Below, one piece after another: positions 1 to 5,518 of a DNA stretch of 5,587 nt. This DNA comes from an uncultured Acetatifactor sp. Its GTDB lineage: Bacteria > Bacillota > Clostridia > Lachnospirales > Lachnospiraceae. The notes beneath the pieces were generated by a model. The model was given only the letters and a program-made list of their open reading frames with translations. It made no database searches and had not been told where the DNA came from. Every line of letters starts with the position of its first letter. The stretch's first letter is position 1. Position numbers and translations under genes: made by a program. The stretch spans positions 1-5,587 of the forward strand of contig CAJUCE010000084.1 in NCBI GenBank assembly GCA_910584865.1, read 5' to 3'.

Positions 1-10
1 AACAGGACAT

Positions 11-373
11 TCAGCTTGTGTAACGGTAAATATGTCCTTGACACACCGTCCGAAAAGGCGAGGACACATTAGCATCCTTCTCACTATCAATAGTTTCAGG
101 AACATTTACATCGGAATTTGCCTGCTCCTCATTATCCATATAACCCTTTTCTTCCGACTGTGACGGCTCATCAACTTCTGATTGAAAATCCTGCACTGGC
201 TCCTGTGTATCACCTGACGCTGACACAACATTGATTTCCTCTGATGCTATGCTTTCTTCCACAGCAGACTGTGAAATTTTGTCCTCTGCTTTTTCCGCAT
301 TGTTTGATGTGCCACATCCTACTAATGTCAACACGCACATCATCGCTAAGAAGAACCCTGCCTCTTTTTTCAT
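11..373 (-). CDS. Small acidic lipoprotein
   Basis: Starting at the ATG at 373, with GGAGG (386-382) 8 nt upstream, the product is 120 residues. It has a classic lipoprotein signal: MKK, a hydrophobic stretch FFLAMMCVLTL, and a lipobox LVGC with Cys20 as the lipidated residue. Diacylglyceryl transfer and signal peptidase II cleavage would anchor it on the outer face of the membrane. Residues 22 to about 95 are a low-complexity linker rich in Ser, Glu, Asp and Asn with few hydrophobics, as in surface lipoproteins that hold a domain away from the membrane. No such domain follows: the frame ends at TGA 13-11, after SSPFRTVCQGHIYRYTS. Shifting frame at the A-run 53-56 opens an uninterrupted frame to the window edge, so the C-terminal part may have been lost to a frameshift. 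It is the only accessory protein here with an export signal, so a role at the cell surface near the kinase is possible. Confidence 0.8.
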   Translation of the reverse strand: MKKEAGFFLAMMCVLTLVGCGTSNNAEKAEDKISQSAVEESIASEEINVVSASGDTQEPVQDFQSEVDEPSQSEEKGYMDNEEQANSDVNVPETIDSEKDANVSSPFRTVCQGHIYRYTS

Positions 374-459
374 CAACATTTCCTCCATTTTGATATAATC
401 TCCTGCTCCCCGATTCCCCAATCTGCCAGAAACCGGGATGCCTGCCTGAATGCCCTTAT

Positions 460-1125
460 TTATGCTTTCCTGTCAAAAGACGGCTTCTCCTCCAGATAAT
501 CCGGCAGTGCTTCCAGTTCCTCCCCTTTGCCATTCTTTAGGGAACGGTACTCATTAAAGTAGATTCCGTAAAATTCCCTTTCCTTTTCCCGTTCAGCCGG
601 AGTCCTCTCGCAAGCCCACCCATATCCCGAACCGAGATACGTCAATACCTTTGTGCCTAGCAGTAAATGTCCGCGCCATATCCCCCGCTTGTCAGGATCG
701 GACAGATAAGCGTTCCACCCCCTGCCAGCGCAAACTTCTTTTCGGCAAGGCCATCCGTCCTCCCATCCGCCGCCTCCAGAAAGTCAAGCAGCGTCAGTTC
801 CCCGCTCCCGTGGCATTTCGGATTGCCGCCCTGCCGCTTTAGCGCATTTTCAGCCTGCCGGTACAGCGCCTTCCTGTCGGGCGATACATCAGACATATAC
901 TCTGCACAGCTCCGTCCTCTGCCTATGGATATATTCCAATTCCGCCTTGCTTGCAGTATTCGCAGCCTTCCGTGCCAACTCCTTAATCTCGTCAGTAAAC
1001 TCAGCCTTTGATTTACTGCTTTTCCCGGAACTTGGAATGATAGACCAGTCAGGCCCCCTGCCGCTCAATGGCATACTGTGTTTCGTATTTACAGAATTTA
1101 CTGCACTTAAAGCCGAAATTCCCAT
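460..1125 (-). pseudogene. Unknown ~220-residue gene broken by two compensating frame changes
   Basis: GAGGTG lies 5 nt before the ATG at 1125, and the gene starts well: MGISALSAVNSVNTKHSMPL, then a helix EFTDEIKELARKAANTASKA leading to EYIHRQRTEL. That frame stops with TGA at 891-889. The sense continues in the +1 frame from about 905: AEYMSDVSPDRKALYRQAE, then ELTLLDFLEAADG and LAEKKFALAGGGTL up to GGYGADIY. That frame meets TAG at 659-657, and sense resumes in the original frame: GTKVLTYLGSGYGWACERT to LEEKPSFDRKA and TAA at 462-460. The three pieces read as one continuous protein with Gly-rich joints, and I recall similar complete Lachnospiraceae proteins. Total length is 666 nt, exactly in frame, so the two changes cancel. 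The function is unknown. As it stands, translation gives a 78-residue fragment. Confidence 0.75.
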
Positions 1126-1189
1126 GAGTCCACCTCACAATTCATTTTCCTATCTGCGGTTCTTCTGTCGTTCAGACTGCACATTCCAC

Positions 1190-1813
1190 CTAAACCTGCA
1201 CATCCAATGAACTGCCGGAAACGGATGACCTTCTCACAAGTGTATTGCCGCTTTTCACAAGCGTGCTTTCTACGGATTCCCTCGTAACATTGTCTAAAAT
1301 GCTTGCATCAAACGGATCTCCATTTTTCCAGTTCGGATTAGCCGCCCTTACTGCCGCAGCAAGCGCCGCACTATACTGCTTTTCATACTGCTGCAATGAC
1401 CATGTCCCTTTTAAGCGGTCACCCTCCTTGATGCTTAACTGATATGCACGGAAAACCTCTGAACGCTTTGTGGTATCTCCATTCGCCACGCCATTTTCCT
1501 GTAAAAAGTGGCGTTTACATTCATCAAACATCTTCTGGCGGTACTCTTCCGAAACACCTATCATCTGATGCATTTCCGCTTCGCTTTTGCCGTTCATGAT
1601 CATTCCTCTTACGCACATACCGCTTTCATAAATAATTTCTTCAATTTCCTTATCCGATTTTACAGACTTATTCGCCATGCCTTTCTGATTCCTGGCATTG
1701 AACATTCCTGCCGGATTCAGCAAGCCGTTGCCCTGGTTCTTTTTCACCCCGAACAACTGCGACATCAAATTGTACCTTGATGTTAAATTTGAAAAGTTAA
1801 AATTGATATTCAT
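1190..1813 (-). CDS. Unknown 207-residue protein with a SGSSLDVQV tail
   Basis: The ATG at 1813 is chosen because GGAGG (1826-1822) lies 8 nt upstream. An ATG at 1819 is only 2 nt from that site, and the in-frame TTG at 1828 lies upstream of it. The product begins MNINFNFSNLTSRYNLMSQL and has no signal peptide or membrane segment. It has a Gly/Asn-rich N-terminal third; a helical middle that includes KEIEEIIYESGMCVRGMIMN and EYRQKMFDECKRHFLQ; and an Ala-rich helix, QQYEKQYSAALAAAVRAA, before NWKNGDPFD. The C-terminal 30 residues are Ser/Thr/Val-rich with an internal near-repeat (STLVKSG, NTLVRRS) and end in SGSSLDVQV. A relic with a closely matching tail lies upstream at 2613-2714, so this is one of at least two paralogues. 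It stops with TAG. The function is unknown; the tail could be a binding or sorting element, which is speculation. Confidence 0.87.
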   Translation of the reverse strand: MNINFNFSNLTSRYNLMSQLFGVKKNQGNGLLNPAGMFNARNQKGMANKSVKSDKEIEEIIYESGMCVRGMIMNGKSEAEMHQMIGVSEEYRQKMFDECKRHFLQENGVANGDTTKRSEVFRAYQLSIKEGDRLKGTWSLQQYEKQYSAALAAAVRAANPNWKNGDPFDASILDNVTRESVESTLVKSGNTLVRRSSVSGSSLDVQV

Positions 1814-1862
1814 ATTCATTTCCTCCAATCATCACTGCTCATATTTTCAAGACCCTGCTTCC

Positions 1863-2597
1863 TTATGAAATCTTAATGCCTGCGAGTAACTGTGACAATG
1901 TGCCTGCATTGGGATTGAACGCCACATATTTCTCCTTAAACGAGGCCACCGCACTTAACATCTTCTGATTAAGGTTCTCAGGAACTTTGTCTATCCCCCT
2001 TGCCTTTTGTTCCTTTAAGAAACCTGCCGCCTTTGTTTCCCTCCTGCTGATCTTTGCGATCTTTTCCGCTTCCTCGCCAATGATGGTGCGGGCGTGCTGG
2101 TTCGTCCGCTCCATCTCCACAAAGCTGTCCACTGTTTTCCTGTATGCCGCATCCAGGGCATCCAGCTCATCTTCCTTCGTGAGCCTGCGGGGACCGTCTC
2201 CACCTGCCACATATATCTCCCGTGTCCCGTCCTCATATCCCCGCACGATCTCATCGTACAGTTCCGCATATGCCTTCACATAACCGTCCGCCCTGCCTGC
2301 CGCGTTTAGGACGCTTTTCCCGGTATCAGCCCTCCTTGAAATTTCATAGCCATAGTCAACCAGACTGATTTTCTCATTCTTCAACTGCTCCCTACGCTGG
2401 AGCATGGCATCATAGCTTTCCTGCCCGCCCTGCTGTACGCTGTTGCGGTATTGCTCCTTCCCTGCATCGGAAATGGAAAGGCTTACGGGCTGTTCCGCCA
2501 TCTTCCTGCCCACATCCCTTGCGTTTGTTTTCTCCTGCACATAATTTGCTGCAGCTCCAATCTGATTGTAACTGCTCCCGATTCCTGAAATTGCCAT
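1863..2597 (-). CDS. Unknown 244-residue protein with a SISDAGK motif
   Basis: 244 residues starting MAISGIGSSYNQIG, with AGGAGG 8 nt before the ATG and a TAA stop. There is no signal peptide or membrane segment, so it should be cytoplasmic unless exported by an unrecognised route. The N-terminal 35 residues are Gly/Ser/Asn-rich and look flexible. The motif VSLSISDAGKEQYRNS lies at 38-53 and parallels VEISEEGK in the 163-residue protein. From about 61 to 225 the chain is mostly charged helices (YDAMLQRREQLKNEK at 62-76, EDELDALDAAYRKTVDSFVE at 142-161, KIAKISRRETKAAGFLKEQK at 179-198). It ends in a hydrophobic helix, TLSQLLAGIKIS. The MAISGI-type start plus SIS-x-x-GK motif recalls small uncharacterised Lachnospiraceae proteins. 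No catalytic motif is visible. The gene looks intact, unlike several of its neighbours. Confidence 0.88.
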   Translation of the reverse strand: MAISGIGSSYNQIGAAANYVQEKTNARDVGRKMAEQPVSLSISDAGKEQYRNSVQQGGQESYDAMLQRREQLKNEKISLVDYGYEISRRADTGKSVLNAAGRADGYVKAYAELYDEIVRGYEDGTREIYVAGGDGPRRLTKEDELDALDAAYRKTVDSFVEMERTNQHARTIIGEEAEKIAKISRRETKAAGFLKEQKARGIDKVPENLNQKMLSAVASFKEKYVAFNPNAGTLSQLLAGIKIS

Positions 2598-2805
2598 GTT
2601 CTTATCCTCCTGTTATATTCTCATATCCAATGTGCTGCCCGAAGATACTTTTTTCACAAGCGTGCTTTCTCCAGATTCCCCTATTACTCCGTTCCAAATC
2701 GGTGAACAGAATAACCTCTATCCGAGTAAATTTCCGGACTATAAGTTCCATCTCACTGCTACATACAAAGAAAGTATGCCAAATCGTTTCGGTAATATAT
2801 CTATT
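2598..2805. other. 208-nt spacer with no intact gene
   Basis: The longest gap in the window. Its 2613-2714 part is the relic described separately, and the ribosome binding site of the 244-residue gene sits at its left end. In the remaining 2715-2805 I see no terminator hairpin, no convincing -35/-10 pair and no recognisable coding remains. The window's other gaps are under 100 nt. Confidence 0.6.
2613..2714 (-). pseudogene. Relic of a paralogue of the 207-residue gene, C-terminal tail only
   Basis: In the spacer between two intact genes, one frame reads WNGVIGESGESTLVKKVSS and then GSTLDMRI before TAA at 2615-2613. This matches the end of the 207-residue protein downstream (VTRESVESTLVKSG to SGSSLDVQV). 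At DNA level, 20 bases at 2651-2670 are identical to 1252-1271, and the bases around the two stop ends also align. A TAG interrupts the frame just upstream of 2714, and I see no ribosome binding site or recognisable 5' part. The rest of the gene appears deleted or degraded, although 2715-2805 may hold unrecognised remains. Confidence 0.65.
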
Positions 2806-3297
2806 TTAAACTGAAACTGAAATGCTTGCCTCTTGTTCCGAAGGAACCGTCTCTCCTGTTTTTGTATAGGTTACAGGCTCCTTTGTGGCATCCATCTTTA
2901 TTTCATCAGAACCTGTGCTGCCAGAATCTACGTTATCCTTCAGCAATACCTTTCCTTCTTCACTGATCTCCACGGTATCTGTATTGGTATCAGCATTCCT
3001 GTTTTCTTTAATCCTCTCTTCCAGTTTTTCACGTTCTTCCCTGCGCTTCTGGATAGCCTCCTCGCGCTGCAATTTGGCTTTTTCCCTTGCCTCCCTTGCT
3101 TCTTCTTCCATTCCTTTGTCAGCTTCCGCCTTATAATCCTCCGCCTTACCGGAAAATTCATCAACATACCCCATTGCACGTTCCATTGTCTCCGTATCTC
3201 CTTTACGCCTTGCTTCCTTGAAAACACGCATAGGAGTATTCATCAGATTCATATTCGTCCTTGCTCCTACAAGACCTTCCATCGTCTTTGTATTCAT
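2806..3297 (-). CDS. Unknown charged helical protein with a VEISEEGK motif
   Basis: 163 residues. The ATG is preceded by AGGAGG with 7 nt spacing, and the gene starts 18 nt after the stop of the amber-split gene, so it sits in the same operon. There is no signal peptide or membrane segment. Residues 22-50 (PMRVFKEARRKGDTETMERAM and onward) look like a short helical domain. Residues 52-100 are almost wholly Glu, Lys, Arg and Ala with heptad-like spacing and should form a long single helix or coiled coil. Then come DTVEISEEGKVLL at 107-119 and a Ser/Thr/Asp-rich tail ending in EASISVSV. The VEISEEGK motif resembles VSLSISDAGK in the 244-residue protein two positions downstream. The function is not known. 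The coiled coil suggests an oligomer or a scaffold for partner proteins, but this is inference from composition only. Confidence 0.85.
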   Translation of the reverse strand: MNTKTMEGLVGARTNMNLMNTPMRVFKEARRKGDTETMERAMGYVDEFSGKAEDYKAEADKGMEEEAREAREKAKLQREEAIQKRREEREKLEERIKENRNADTNTDTVEISEEGKVLLKDNVDSGSTGSDEIKMDATKEPVTYTKTGETVPSEQEASISVSV

Positions 3298-3315
3298 AAC
3301 ACCGCCTCCTGTTCA

Positions 3316-3747
3316 TCACTCCAAAATGCCCGCCGCCTCATATGCGGCAATAGAAACCGCCTTTTTGGTCATACTGTCCTTATAATATCTCTCGTCTGCT
3401 TCCTGCTCCATCAGCCTGCGTTTCAGGGCAGCTTCCTCCGCCAGCCTCTCATATTCTGCGTGTTTTGCCTCCCTTGCTCTGCGGGCTTCAACAAATTCCG
3501 ATGATGAAACAGTAAATTTCAGTTCTCCCACCACACAAGCGTGGTTGATTTCTCCATTTTCATCAAATGTCATCAGAAAACCTTCGTTCTCACCGGGAGT
3601 AGAATTAGTTAATAAAAAACTATCCACCCGTTCCATTACTTTTTGTGCAAGTTCCGTGTTATTTTTCATTTTTTCTTCCAGTTCCGGTGGAATGACCACA
3701 GCAATCTTGCCAAGCATTGCATTCATCTTGGCGCGTACTGCCGGGCT
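3316..3747 (-). pseudogene. C-terminal part of the amber-split gene, 143 codons after the TAG
   Basis: This continues the frame of the preceding gene directly after its TAG, reading SPAVRAKMNAMLGKIAVV and ending in TGA at 3318-3316. The first ATG is at 3726 and would give 136 residues. Upstream of it I see only a GC-rich stretch with no purine-rich ribosome binding site, unlike the other accessory starts. Counting from that ATG, IAVVIPPELEEKM (8-20) and a helix to about residue 37 form the first block. FLMTFDENGEINHACVVGELKF (50-71) looks like a small beta-rich piece. From about 78 to 118 the chain is highly charged and helical, rich in Ala, Glu and Arg. I recall this IPPELEEKM-type block from uncharacterised Lachnospiraceae proteins, but cannot name the family. 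It is expressed only if the amber codon is read through, if ribosomes re-initiate, or if the TAG is a sequencing error. Confidence 0.65.
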
Positions 3748-4065
3748 CTACATATCGGGTTCAGCTCCCGATGGTTTCCAGTCCAAAACCGAAGCATCCG
3801 CATTATTGCTGAAATACTTATCCCAAGGATAATCATTCCTCCCCCATAAGGAACCGTCAATCTTGGATGTATCCATGACATTGCAATATGCTCCCGGATA
3901 CTTTGATTCCAGCATTTCCTTAAAACTAACATTCTCTGTTTTTCCTGCCGCTTTCGTAGCCGCAAGTTCCGCAAAACTCACGCCCTCGCTCTTGCCTGCC
4001 GCATTCTTCTGGTACTGCTCCGCCAGATAGTACCCTCCCAATTTACCTGTCACTCCGAAATCCAT
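3748..4065 (-). CDS. Unknown small protein, N-terminal part of an amber-split gene
   Basis: The encoded product is 105 residues, beginning MDFGVTGKLGGYYLAEQYQK. I do not know its function. There is no signal peptide or membrane segment, so it is probably cytoplasmic. Residues 22-34 and 39-51 form a degenerate tandem repeat, AAGKSEGVSFAEL and AAGKTENVSFKEM. A tyrosine/tryptophan-rich part follows (KYPGAY at 55-60, SLWGRNDYPWDKYF at 72-85, LDWKPSG at 94-100); the density of aromatic residues suggests a conserved folded core. The start is set by the ribosome binding site at 4074-4080, and the gene overlaps the kinase by 23 nt. The reading frame ends in TAG at 3750-3748. The same frame continues without interruption into the next 143 codons, which have no ribosome binding site of their own. 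The intact ancestral product was therefore probably about 249 residues, and what is translated now may be a truncated form. Confidence 0.7.
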   Translation of the reverse strand: MDFGVTGKLGGYYLAEQYQKNAAGKSEGVSFAELAATKAAGKTENVSFKEMLESKYPGAYCNVMDTSKIDGSLWGRNDYPWDKYFSNNADASVLDWKPSGAEPDM

Positions 4066-5518
4066 CTTCCTCTCTCCTTTCATTTTTCATCATCACCGAC
4101 AGGATGAACACCCTGCCGTTTACCTTAAAATCCATTGTTCCCTGGTATTTCTCCGCTGTGCTTCTGATGTTAATAAGCCCTATCCCATGATTCTCCCTGT
4201 CCGCCTTGTCTGTCACCGGGAACTCCTCCTTCGCCTTAAGCACCAGCCGCCCGTCAAAGCTGTTCTCCACTTTCAGTATGAGCAGGTTCCCTTTCTGCAG
4301 GGAGCTTATGCGGATAAAGGCATCCGCCCCCGGTTCTTTCGCTTTCAGCTTCCGGCAGGCTTCAATCGCATTATCCACCGCATTCCCCAGGATGACTCCT
4401 ATGTCATAGCTGTGTATCTGAATCCCCTGCGGGAGCAGCAGCTTATCCGCATCCATCCTTAAGTCGGGCATACCCCGCACCGCCTCATGGTATTTCATGT
4501 TGAGCAGGGTATCCACCACCGTGTTCCCCGTCCTGAACCGCACTTCCAGCTTTTCAAGCCCCCTGTTCAGTTCCGACAGGTACTCCTGCAGTTCCCCGCC
4601 CCCTTCCCCTGCGGAAAGGTGCTGGATGACAGCAAGAGTGTTCTTCATGTCGTGTTTCATGCCCCGTATGCCGGAATAGATGCGCTCCATCTCCTCCATG
4701 TGTTCCTGCAGGCTGCTTATCTGGTTTTCGAGGACGATCCTGCCGCTCTTTTCCCTGTTCCAGCAGACCATGTCCTGGAACAGCTTCACCCCGTAAAGGA
4801 TGGAGAGCAGCGACAGGAACAGGATTGCGGGAATCACGATGACGAGGATCGGATACCTGTCATACAGCATTTTGGGGATGCCGTCCTCCAGCGTGATCAT
4901 GATGATACGCAGGAGCATACAGATCATCATGCCAACCGCTGACGGGGCCAGGATGAACAGCAGCTCCGTCCTGCTGATAAAATAATCCTTTTCCCGGAAA
5001 TCCCGCACGATCTTCCTCAGTGAAAAATACAGCAGCAAAGCAATACAGGCATACAGGATAAGCAGTGTTATGACCACACCAGCTTTTGCCGCTATGCCGA
5101 AGGCTTTTTCCGATGCGAACATCCTTCTCCCCGCACACCAGTTAATGACGTCAAGTGACCATCCGTCCATTGCATTCAATGATATGGCCGCCGTATATTT
5201 GCTGATATCCAACAGCGCCTGGAACGAGACTACAAGGAAAACCGTGATGAGGCGCAACGCCTTATAAAAACACAGGGCAAGGGCTGACAGGATACAGAGC
5301 GACAATGCCAGCGTCCCCGCCGCCACCCTGTAGTCCTCATATCCCGGCGGGGAACACCACACCACGGCTGTCCGCAGGGCCACATATAAACCCACCGCAT
5401 ACAGCCCGTTCCATCTGCCCCTCATCCTTGTTTCCAGAAAGCTCCCCAAAAAATACTGCAGGCAGTACCCCTGAAACACCGTCAGGGCCGCATATAACAC
5501 GTCCGCCATCTTAAACAC
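4043..5518 (-). CDS. Multi-pass GHKL sensor histidine kinase, AgrC-like
   Basis: Membrane sensor kinase that should autophosphorylate a histidine and pass phosphate to the regulator encoded just upstream. Numbering is from the furthest ATG (5533, 496 residues). About six or seven hydrophobic segments lie between residues 12 and 250 (roughly 43-61, 71-92, 94-115, 151-172, 190-213 and 228-248, plus a weaker one at 12-30). A coiled-coil-like linker follows at 265-288. The phosphoacceptor motif is MKHDMKN with His294. The GHKL ATPase domain has an N box NAVDNAIEA at 384-392 and a G box GIGL at 450-453. This is the usual AgrC/HPK10 layout, and all key residues are present. The start is ambiguous. 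The ATG at 5533 has no ribosome binding site. The GTG at 5518 has GGGGG 8 nt upstream and is used here. The ATG at 5509 begins 1 nt after the regulator stop. Coupling to the regulator is likely whichever is used. The stimulus is unknown; no AgrD-like peptide gene is visible. Confidence 0.93.
   Translation of the reverse strand: MFKMADVLYAALTVFQGYCLQYFLGSFLETRMRGRWNGLYAVGLYVALRTAVVWCSPPGYEDYRVAAGTLALSLCILSALALCFYKALRLITVFLVVSFQALLDISKYTAAISLNAMDGWSLDVINWCAGRRMFASEKAFGIAAKAGVVITLLILYACIALLLYFSLRKIVRDFREKDYFISRTELLFILAPSAVGMMICMLLRIIMITLEDGIPKMLYDRYPILVIVIPAILFLSLLSILYGVKLFQDMVCWNREKSGRIVLENQISSLQEHMEEMERIYSGIRGMKHDMKNTLAVIQHLSAGEGGGELQEYLSELNRGLEKLEVRFRTGNTVVDTLLNMKYHEAVRGMPDLRMDADKLLLPQGIQIHSYDIGVILGNAVDNAIEACRKLKAKEPGADAFIRISSLQKGNLLILKVENSFDGRLVLKAKEEFPVTDKADRENHGIGLINIRSTAEKYQGTMDFKVNGRVFILSVMMKNERREEDGFRSDR
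4074..4080 (-). promoter_or_regulatory. Ribosome binding site inside the kinase gene, setting the next start
   Basis: Reading the minus strand, AAAGGAG ends 8 nt before the ATG at 4065. This decides against the ATG at 4083, which would sit on top of the site. The site lies within the last codons of the kinase gene, so translation of the two genes is probably coupled. Confidence 0.75.

Noticed and set aside
374..459. Terminator or promoter between the broken gene and the lipoprotein
   Set aside because: I found no stem followed by a T-run and no convincing -35/-10 pair in these 86 nt.
889..912. Programmed +1 frameshift at GTC TGA
   Set aside because: It would need a matching -1 event near 660, where there is no slippery heptamer. 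Also, sense in the +1 frame seems to begin several codons before the TGA, which points to an ordinary indel.
667..1011. Plus-strand open frame of 114 codons
   Set aside because: It lies antisense to the frame-broken gene and has no ribosome binding site. Its Pro/Ser-rich composition fits the complement of a Gly/Arg/Ala-coding strand.
2602..2751. Minus-strand 49-codon frame starting MELIVRKF in the 208-nt spacer
   Set aside because: It has no good ribosome binding site and no match to its neighbours, and it overlaps the relic in a different frame. The relic frame has homology support and this one has none.
2833..3504. Plus-strand open frame of 223 codons
   Set aside because: It lies antisense to the 163-residue gene and to the 3' part of the amber-split gene. 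It is Phe/Cys/Leu-rich as expected when the complement of a Glu/Lys-rich helix is translated, and has no ribosome binding site.
3748..3750. Genome-wide reassignment of TAG to an amino acid
   Set aside because: The intact-looking 207-residue gene ends in TAG, and reading through it adds only five codons before TGA.
4487..4942. Plus-strand open frame of 151 codons over the kinase
   Set aside because: The minus strand encodes an unambiguous GHKL kinase here with all expected motifs. The plus-strand product is His/Gln/Asp-rich without any recognisable feature.
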